Assembly (NCBI GenBank): GCA_963930655.1
Contig: OZ005621.1
Span: 14,991,001-15,055,000, forward strand
Length of the DNA: 64,000 nt
DNA from: Myrica gale
Taxonomy: Eukaryota > Streptophyta > Magnoliopsida > Fagales > Myricaceae
Direction: 5' to 3'
The translations under genes were made by a program, and so were the position numbers. Under the pieces are notes generated by a model. That model ran no database searches, was not told the origin of the DNA, and saw only the letters and a program-made list of their open reading frames with translations. This document shows positions 55,257-64,000 of this stretch, piece after piece. The number at the start of each line of letters is the position of its first letter. Position 1 is the stretch's first letter.

Positions 55257-58200
55257 TGTCACGTCCCGAACGCAGTCCCGCCGGGACTGTGACAGCCACG
55301 AGCAATCCCGAGGGAAAGCCCCAGCGAGTTTCCTTAAACTTACAGCGGAAAAGCATAGGACCGAGAAAGAGACGGGCCATACTCATAACATCGTAAAGGT
55401 CCTCTAATAGGCATAGTATCTCATATTACACCTTACATGAATAACACTTAGTCAAGTGACGGATCTCATCGATCAAGTCACGACAACAAAGCACTAACAT
55501 AATCTTTTCCTTCTAAGTTAGGTAGTCCTCCTGACTTTCTTCACCTGGAACATTTGGAATGACACAATTTTGAAAACGTGAGTCAAAAGACTCAGTAAGG
55601 GAAAAACATAAACTTAAAACTTGCTCTTGAATTGTACTTGCTTAATCATGAAGAAGAAACTTAATTCGTGATGCACATGCATGTCATGGATATGCACATG
55701 CTCTTGCTTGAATTTGGCCTCAGACCCTTGAAAATCTTTCATTCATGCTTGCTTGTAAAATTGGCCCTTGGCCCTTGAAAATCACTTATTCATACTTGTG
55801 CGCTTATTCGCTCCATTTAACCCCTGAAGTTAGGGTTGTGCGTTCCCTTTGGAACCGTCCCCTATTTCCCTTGGGGACCTTACATACGGTCAAGCTAGCA
55901 CACCTTCTCGCATTCGTCCTTCAGTGGCTAGACATGACCCTTGGAGGCCCACACCTTCTCAATGTCCTTCAGTGTGGTTTGTACAGCCTCTTGGATTCAC
56001 CCATCCTTCTCGCATTCGTCCTTCGGTATGGGAGTCCATCTTGATGGTACGGTACCGACCAGTGCCCCTTGACTTAACTTATCGTTTCATAAACTTTCCA
56101 TAATCTTTTCATTAAATCATTGCATAAAAATTCTCTCTAGAAAAATTCATGCAATGCACATGTCATGTCATGCTCGATCAAAATCTCATGCTTGTTCATG
56201 AAACGATGCAGTGTGTCATTCCAGTTTTGAAAAGAACCACTTACGGTTTCCACTTACAAATTCCACTTACCTTGCTTCTCCTGATACTCGGTGGTTCTTT
56301 GCCTACAAGCGAATCACATTCGTCACATAAATGCTTAGATAATAACTTTCAAGTTGACATACAAAAGTAATTGTAACCGTTTCCGGTTTCCAAAAGTACA
56401 TATCTTGAAAATATGATTTCACTTGCAAAAGATTTCTTTAAACTTTGGCTTGAATAAAACATTTTGAAAACAATTAAACCTGTACATCAAGCAAATTCAA
56501 CTAGATTGTTGTTTTCACCTACTTCGTGTCCAACTCGTATCCAACTCGATCAATTAATTCTTCCTATCACTAACATTGATTCCAAAACCTATCCATAAAA
56601 TCAGCAACAACATTTCGTCTTAAAAATTCCATGTCAAGACAGCAACTTATCCTCATCTGGCTTCTATTCCTCTGTTCCACACTTTTCATCGTATTATACA
56701 TGGACCAATAGCTATCATCCTCCACCAATTTAACCTCAATAGATGCTGCTATATGGACACTGCCGAGGCATATAAGATTTAACCTAAGTTACTATGGTCT
56801 TTTCTCTAAGTTTCCAAGTTCACAAGAACACTAGTGCCCACAATTCTTCCAAATATAATCGATGGGCATAAATCTTTATTTAAGTGATCGACTCATGACC
56901 GTTTGGCCTCCTTTTTATTCTTAGGCTTCCTGACATGAACCAAATGATCATTTTTGGATTCATATCTTCCACTCTCTTGCAAAATCCATATGATTCACTT
57001 AAAGACAATGACATGAATTCAATTCCCACTTAACCAGAGTGCAATTACCTCCAAATTCACCCAATGGAATCAATCTACTAGATGATTAGCTTGCTGTTTA
57101 ATTCAATGCCATCAACATACCTTCCTAACATCGAGCAACCCTAAGGAATCATATATGACAATTTCCATAACCTAGGACAGCAACCATTCGGCTCTCATAA
57201 TCATTTTTCTTCCATTTTCATAACACTATCTTGCATTGATACTACCCACTACACTAGCTCTTAGTTTTAGGTCACTGATCGAAGTCTTAACATCATCCAT
57301 GATAATCTCCATAATTAAAAATTTACACTATAAACCTCTCATGCATCTAGTACATTTTCTACTCTTATCATAACTCACATGCTAACATTTCTTCCAACCT
57401 TATGAAATAAAATCGTGGCCCTCAATATACCTTAACCACCGGTAATTTCATCACCATTACAACTTAACCTCATTTTGCACCCAATATATTTCGGCCAACA
57501 CATGATTACCCTAATTGCAACCTTAATTCATTTCTTGCAAGATTTCTCTTAACCTCGTACTTCCGTCCATTGAAATGTTTCCGAACAGCAACTATATATA
57601 TATACTTCGATATCATAGATCATACATTTCCTTAGTCCTTTTAATTGCTTAATATCTTATTTAATATTTTACTTTCAGTTACTAGTTAAGCTTAGGTTAT
57701 TTAATTATTACACTCTATTGCAATATATCTCTATTCATGCTTAGGACTCTTAATCAGCAACTAATTTCTCTAGGATTAATTTTAATCTCCCTTTTATTTC
57801 ATGTATTCAATTGAATCTTTACAACCTTAGTCATAATTAACCCTTGGCTTAGACATAAAATCTCTATGCAACCCGAAACATTAACCTTGATTAGGGTCTT
57901 ATATTGGATATTCATACCATTACAATTTAGCTTTATTTTGTTCATCATAGGTTTCGGCCAATCCTTAACCAACCTAATTAAATCCTTAGTCCATACTTAA
58001 CGTCACAAGGTCTTGCTAATCCTTTTAACCCGAACCTTTAAGCCTATTATCCTCGTTTTCCTTTTACTTGTATGGTGTGTCTTATAATCGAACTTTAAGC
58101 TTTAATCCTCTAATCCATTTGGTCATAACTCTAATTTCATTTATCCATTAGGGTTCCACTTATTAGTGCATTCGGCCATGTACCATTTTAAGCATTTCTT

Positions 58201-60443
58201 GTCTAAGTTTTCTTCTCCAATGGTGATCCCATCCTCCATTTTCAGATTCACAACCTAGGATCTACCAATCACAACACAACTTCTAGATCTAGGACAATGT
58301 CATATTCGGCCAACACAAATGTTCATAAAATGATTAGCCCTTTCGATTTGCATGCAACCTATTATATTTCAAGCCTAGCCTATATGCATGTGTTCACCAA
58401 ACTTTTATACATGTCATGGCCATTCATCAAATTGACATTTATAAGTTTCAGCCAACACCATCAATCACAACCCTTCATGGCAAAACTTGCATCATGCATA
58501 CCTTTTGCATTTTAAGACCATACTAGCATGCATTATTCATCCTTTAACATTTTTCTAATCATTTAAGTTCGGATCTCATGCTCATATAGCTAGATCTAAC
58601 ATTATATCTTAGGGTTGATCTCATAACCTCAAGATCTAACAAAAATCAAGACACTAACTCAAGATCCAACCATGAGATATTCGGCCAACACCATATTCAA
58701 AACTAACAACCCACATCTTTGGCCTTACCTTGATGATTAACACAAGCCTTGAGTACCTAGCACAATAAAATACCTTAGGTTAGAACTTATAAAGACTTTA
58801 AGCACAAACACTATGTAGAATCAAGCCTACCTCTACCTTCCATTAATCACCAAATTTTCACCAAGGTCCTTCCTTCACCCAACTTTCGGTTCACCCTTTT
58901 GGAATGGTTCCAAGCTTGATTATAAGGTGCTAAGGTAGGTTTTTATGGTGGGGAAAAACAAAGAAAACTTGAAATGATTTAGTTCTAGGAAGTGAGTTAA
59001 ATCCTAACAAGGAAAAAGTGGCTAAGTGAGTAGAATTTCTAAGAGAAGAATGGAGTTGCACAAAAGAAAGATTTGGTCACCTAGAGAAGAGAATAAACTT
59101 AGAACTTAAGTGGAGTGATTTGGTTGCAAGAAGAAAAGAACAAAGATTGAGCTTAAGGGAGATTCGGCCAAGAGAGGAAAAAGGGAGAGGGTTGAAATGG
59201 GAGGGTGATATTCGGCCAAGAGAAGCAATGAAGTGTTGAAATTGAAATGCTAAGTGTGAGAGGGAGTTCACTTGATGCAATTGAGTCTCCTAAGGTGAAA
59301 TTATGGCCATGACAATTGACATGAGGTGTTTGAAAGTGACAAGAGAGAAGGAAAGAAAAAGGGGTGAACTTTGGGTGAGTTTTGGCCGACCATGCCATTG
59401 TCTTTTCTCTCTTTTTCTCTTCTCACTTTCTCTCACATAATTTCTTGTCCCCTCAAGCCATGCCTTTACATTTGATTTTCTCTCCTTTCTCACTTGATCT
59501 TTACGTAAACTTCACCATCCATAGCTTTATCTCTCTTTGCTTTTTCTCTCATTTCTCTTTCTTTGTATTGTCTTGTCAATTAATTGCTCTCTTATCACTT
59601 CTTTAAAACACACATGGTCTACACACTTTATGGATTTTCTCTCCTACGTAAATGGCTTTGTCACCTCTTGGTTTGCTTCTTGTTTAGTTCAATTATGATG
59701 TTTGGTTAAAATGCAACTAACTTAGTTACTCTCACAACTAACTTTCAACTTAGTTACTTTATCTCCTAACTTATCTCCTATAAGCTCTCTAGCTTATCTA
59801 GTTCAATTACATAGCTTATCACCTCATAAGCATAACAACTTATCTTAAGATAATGGCTCTAGCCTATCTCTACAATAGTCACCACAACCTATCATATCAA
59901 AAGTTCCCTAGCTTATCATTATGCTAGCGTATCATTATGATAAGCAAGTGTGCTTATCATTTTAAACTCTCTTGAAACTTATCATATGCCTAGTAGCTTA
60001 TCATCTAATATTCTAATGATAATTCAACTACTAATTTAGGTCACATAATAATACTATATGCCACCTATTAATGTCACACAAAAATATTCAATACTTTAAA
60101 AGAAATTCATGATTTTCCATTTAATTATTTTCGGCCTATATATATAAATCTTTAAATCATAATTTAATTTCATGGATTATGAAGTATACTAGGCAAATGG
60201 AAAATATAATTTCATAAGTGAAACTTACCTTGCAAGTTTCGGCTCTTAGGAAAATAAACTTGCACAAAACTTCCATAATGAAAAAGAAATTATTTAAGAA
60301 AAACTTTATGAAATAAAGTCTCATATTAGTTAATGTACCTTAAACATAAATCTTAGGTCATATATTGGCCAAAATATGGCCCCATAAGTTAAATCAAAAC
60401 GAATACATAAGAAAATAGCAAAAGCAAAGTTCGGGTTCTCACA
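55257..60443 (-). mobile_element. Solo LTR of a large gypsy element, 5187 bp
   Basis: Starts TGTCACGTCCCGAACG and ends TTCGGGTTCTCACA, with the exact 5-bp duplication GAGTC on both sides (55252-55256 and 60444-60448). There is no pol, primer-binding site or polypurine tract inside, so it is a solo LTR in minus orientation. Parts of it (for example 55850-55910, CCTTGGGGACCTTACATACG) match the LTR at 28745-32221 in reverse. Small frames in it are not genes. The clean duplication suggests an intact insertion followed by LTR-LTR recombination. Confidence 0.82.
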
Positions 60444-60448
60444 GAGTC

Positions 60449-62060
60449 AATAAATGTCACTAATCAAAATAATTATCGATAATTAAAATGAAAATAAAAT
60501 TCTATCAATGTAGTAAACATAATAAAAAATAAAAAATCTCACATCGACCTGTGTCGGGTCCCTTAACTGGACTAGTAATCGTTTTGTCGTGTCTTTCATT
60601 TTCTTCTCTACTATGGTTTTCATATGTTGCTCCACCTCCCTTGATATTTCCGCCCTCAAGAGCTCTTGCTCTAGCCGCATGCCTTCCTCCATCTCCAATG
60701 TCATGCACACCTACGAACTGCTACACCTTACGGTGGTCCCGCATCGGGGCCTCCATCTTAGCTTGCTTCGCTAGAAAATCTTGTAAATCTTTCTCTTTGG
60801 CAGCTCTCATCACTTCTATCTCCTCCCTTGCTTCTCTAGATGTCACTGTAGATCAGAAGATTGTGTAGTTAATGTTGAAGAACGTGCAGCCTTAATTGTT
60901 TGTACTAATCCATGTACATATCCTGAATTATTTCCTAATATCTAGGAATATACTAATCAGTGTAAGCCTTCCCTTATGATTCACAATGGCCCTGGAAGGA
61001 ATTCAACATTTCCTACATGCATTTAATAATGAACTGAAACATATAGGAAGATAAATTGTAACCATCTCAAATTTTACTGCATTACACATACCGTAATACA
61101 CTTACATAAATTTCTCTCGCTGCTTCCGAGATCAAAACACCAGCTTTGTTTGTATAATTATTCTTATACATCTCTGCTACGTTGATATTGCCAAGTTCAA
61201 TTTTTTCTGCAAGTCATAGAATAAAATTAATGAAAATAAATTTAAAATTGTCCAATATGTTAATAAAATTCATTATTTAATAATTAACCAACCATGTAAG
61301 CTCGTGTACCCTGGAATTAGCGAGAATTAGAAGTGTGGTTCAAAGTCAACTTTAATCTATTTATCTTGTTTTGGTTGCTTCGTTTCTGCAATATGTTATC
61401 AAAATTATCTAAAAAGAATTATTGTTACAGAACGATTTTTTGTATTATACAAATAACTGTTAACAGATCTCACAACCTCGTCCACTTGTCTTAAGTTATA
61501 TCAGAGTGGGACTTCGGCAACACTACCTTTTTACTCGGAAACTTCTTGAAATAAGCTTGCATCCAGTTGCACTGTGTTCGATGTGCAATCGTCATAGTTT
61601 TCACTATCGTCCTCGCATCCTCCCGAAAATTAAAAATCAGATGCCTAACCAAGAATATTATATTTTCTAGCGTGCAATCATACCAACACCCGATCCATAA
61701 TATACACTTTTGCTATTACTGGAACATTAGTCCACTTGTTTATTGGCGGGTGGAACCAATGACTATACCATCATTCCAATCTTATTTGAGCTGGAGGCAA
61801 CACTGTTAGAATCTCCTTCACACTCTCCCTCTATGATGTGCAAGGATAATTTTTTGAACACAAGACTTTTCTCAAAAGTCACCCCTCATTTCCTACCTCA
61901 CCCGCGCTTAGAAGCAGAGGTCTCTACATAAAAAAATTAGCAAAGTTAGTTTGTCGTTTAACTTATAGTAATTAAATAGAAGTAAAAATCATTTCTTACA
62001 TGCACAACTACTTTGACAAGCATGAGTTGCTCAACTCATGGAGGCATGCACCTCGGAGAC
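60449..62060 (-). mobile_element. CACTA Ptta/En/Spm ORF remnant, second copy of lineage D
   Basis: Minus-strand pieces, from right to left. 61800-62060 matches 44600-44800. 61500-61640 reads T-I-A-H-R-T-Q-C-N-W-M-Q-A-Y-F-K-K-F-P-S-K, like 44250-44400. 61080-61205 is an exon-like block ending in REIY with a GT donor. 60500-60870 is a helical tail (EEIEVMRAAKEKDLQDFL, then EGMRLEQELLRAE in another frame). It is broken by frame changes. Terminal CACTA tips are not visible. Confidence 0.55.
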
Positions 62061-62394
62061 TTTATTTCTCATTGCCAAAAACCCTACTTTTGTTTTCTTT
62101 TCCTCTTAGCGGATACTCTCCTCCTCCTCCTCCCTGATATTTCTCTCTTTAAACCACACTTCACATTCTCCTTCTCTCTCTCTCTATCTTTATTTTTTCA
62201 GCCCACTCTCTTCTTCTCTTTTCTTCTATTTTCCCATGGTTTCCATCATAAATTTTTATTTCTCAGTCATTATTTTCAGTTTTTAGAGTAGTTTATTTAT
62301 ACTTTATTATTCTAATTTTTTTACTTCAATCCCTAGGATTTATAATTATGTTTCTTGCCCTTTAATTTTCTGTGATTTCTATTTCCTTGTTCTT

Positions 62395-62860
62395 TTTCTT
62401 TTAGCCTGAAGCTTGGGTTGTAACAAAACGATATTATTTAATCCAAGAATTTTGAGATTTTTTTTATTCCATGTCATTTACTTATTATCATTTAATTTTT
62501 GTCATTTACTTTCCGTCATTTAATTTTTGTAAATTACTTTAATGTACGTTACATTCTTAGTTTATGTTTTGTGTTGAGAGCATAATTATAGCTTTGTAGG
62601 AATTTTTTTATCAAGAGCTAAGGGGGTAAATCCTTTCCAAAAATATGAATATGAACGATGTTCTGTAAATTTTTTTATTTATTTTTCATCTTCACACTCA
62701 TTGCACATATCACCGTGTCTATATTCTCCTTTTTTGTACACGAGTTTGAAATTAGTCAATTTTTTAAAAGTAAATGATCTGGCCTTTTGGGCTAATTATT
62801 ACACAACAGAACTCTTATACATGGGATAGCCTTTGCGTTGCTTATTTTAGAGTGAGTCAA
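62395..62860. repeat. Dispersed repeat, copy 2
   Basis: Counterpart of 54650-55256, sharing for example GTAACAAAACGATATTATTT versus GTAATAAGACGATATTATTT and ACATGGGATAGCCTTTGCG. Its text runs on past TGAGTC with AAAAAATTAAG where copy 1 is interrupted by the solo LTR. Confidence 0.6.
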
Positions 62861-63451
62861 AAAATTAAGTGTGCCCCCATTAGACTCAATAAACATAGGT
62901 GTTACAATCAAGGATAGGGGAAATTATATCAATTTATCTTTCCTCCCCATCAGTCATTCAGTCCTCTCCCATTTCCCATTGTGTCCTCACAACACCTTAC
63001 ACACAGAGAGAGAGAGAGAAACAACAACATGAATGGAAGGAGACGAAGAAGAAACAAAGAAGGAGATTTTTTTTCGTGTTGTTTGTAATGATCTAGAGTT
63101 GGTTTTGTGCACAAGGTCAAGGAGAAATGAAGAACACTAAAAAATTGAAGGAAATCAAGGGGGGACAAATTTTTTATGGAGATTTCGTTGTTTTGGGATT
63201 CATGTATGAAACTCATTTGGATAAGATATAACAATTTACATGTGTGATCTTTTGTATAAAAAGTCAAGAAATCGATTTGAAACCCACTGTTACGCAGAAA
63301 ATTAAAGGACCATTTTTGTCCTATTGCTTTAGTGTTTTCTAAACCAAAAAAAACTGTATCTATAAGCCCTTTCAAAAATAAGAATTCTAAATCACATCTC
63401 AGATGATTTGGATACATTTTTAGTGAGTTATTAATTTTTAAAGTTCAGACA
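62861..63451. other. Spacer without supported gene
   Basis: Contains a GA microsatellite (63006-63020). A long minus-strand frame (62950-63417) has no domain and low coding character. Nothing supported. Confidence 0.35.
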
Positions 63452-64000
63452 TGTGAGACCCCAACCTTATTTCTATCATTGTAAAAGAATTATGACTCCC
63501 TAAATGTGTATTACTCTAATTATTATTATTACTCTAATTATTGAGAAAGGCATGTATAGGGAGATTAATCTAAAATCATGTCTAGGTGGAATTTTCCCCT
63601 AGCATTTTTATGCGTCTTAAGCTATGATTTAAATGTTATATTGTTTGCAATTGTTAAATTTGAGTAATTGAGATTAATTAGGTCAATTATTTTTAATTGT
63701 TGGAACATATCCCTAAGTTTACAATATTTGGAAGAAATTGAATTAGGGCTTTAACTTTGAAAATGTATGAAACTTAGGAATAAACATAGAAAGGCATGTT
63801 AGAGTAGTTTTGTGGAGTGGCAGAAAAAGGAAATAAAAAAAAAGTGAAGGAGAAGGAGGGAAAGAAGGGGTGAAGGGCAGTTTTGCCTTTTCCTTCCCCC
63901 AAGTCTCACGTACAAGACCCCCCTCTCTACCGGTTTCTTTTAAAAAAAAACACCCTTTGCCCTAGCCCACTCGCAGAAGAGAAGAAGAAGAAGAAGAAGA
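63452..64000 (+). repeat. Start of another gypsy LTR, cut by the window edge
   Basis: Begins TGTGAGACCCCAACC. Near 63860-63995 it repeats the leader layout of the LTR at 28745 (GGGCAGTTTTGCCTTTTCC, ACGTACAAGACCCCCC, TTTGCCCTAGCCCAC, then GAAGAAGAAG). It has no GTGTCGACAC palindromes in the stretch where the 28745 copy carries them. Confidence 0.65.

Noticed and set aside
62950-63417. 155-codon minus-strand frame with hydrophobic parts
   Set aside because: Spans a GA microsatellite and AT-rich text, no domain recognised, no splice or promoter context.
1-64000. tRNA, rRNA or snoRNA genes
   Set aside because: I looked for tRNA-like and rRNA words and found none convincing; only primer-binding-site complementarity to tRNA-Met in the short copia element at about 19302-19320.

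Overview
The window looks like nuclear DNA of a eudicot (at least an angiosperm). It has short plant exons with GT-AG introns, AT-rich spacers and dense nested transposable elements: Sirevirus and other Ty1/copia elements, chromovirus-type Ty3/gypsy elements, CACTA, hAT and Mutator-like elements, an L1 tail and a caulimovirid-like fossil. Only two host genes look intact. One is a nucleoredoxin close to NRX2 on the minus strand (4330-5776, three exons, 389 aa). The other is a DUF599 membrane protein on the plus strand (50307-52583, two exons, 233 aa). Two host gene remnants lie on the left: one RING-finger exon of ORTHRUS/VIM type (786-963) and an EUL (Euonymus-type) lectin gene cut by a CACTA element (2689-3080).

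Layout. 1-6.3 kb: gene remnants, a CACTA fragment and NRX2. 6.8-17.07 kb: a very young Sirevirus on the minus strand. It has 1635-bp LTRs, a 5-bp target duplication TGTCT, gag, pol and an env-like ORF, and it sits in an L1 tail. The repeat at its right end carries, besides the LTR, a copy of 471 bp of the left flanking DNA. 17.3-19.65 kb: an older short copia element with 330-bp LTRs. 21.2-23.0 kb: a Pack-MULE with 9-bp target duplications and a captured CIPK-like 5' coding piece. 24.3-35.4 kb: a nest of a caulimovirid-like fragment, a Reina-like chromovirus, LTRs of a large gypsy family in both orientations, and a copia LTR fragment. 35.5-49.7 kb: a run of CACTA pieces, each with its own subterminal palindrome, plus hAT and copia debris. 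50.3-52.6 kb: the DUF599 gene with a perfect 53-bp hairpin in its intron. 53.6-64.0 kb: more nested pieces, including a 5187-bp solo LTR with target duplication GAGTC, a CACTA ORF remnant, and the start of another gypsy LTR at the window edge.

The most unusual signal is a 10-bp perfect palindrome, GTGTCGACAC. It occurs in closely spaced pairs about 13 times in each Sirevirus LTR and about 7 times between the Sirevirus pol and env-like genes. It occurs again 10 times, in five neat pairs, in the LTR of an unrelated gypsy element at 28.85-29.21 kb. The two related gypsy LTR starts in the window lack it. A copia LTR fragment at 34.86-35.01 kb carries a paired array with the same GTCGAC core and different flanks. 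The genes in the window do not form a pathway together. All statements rest on reading the sequence and on remembered family motifs; no database search was run.
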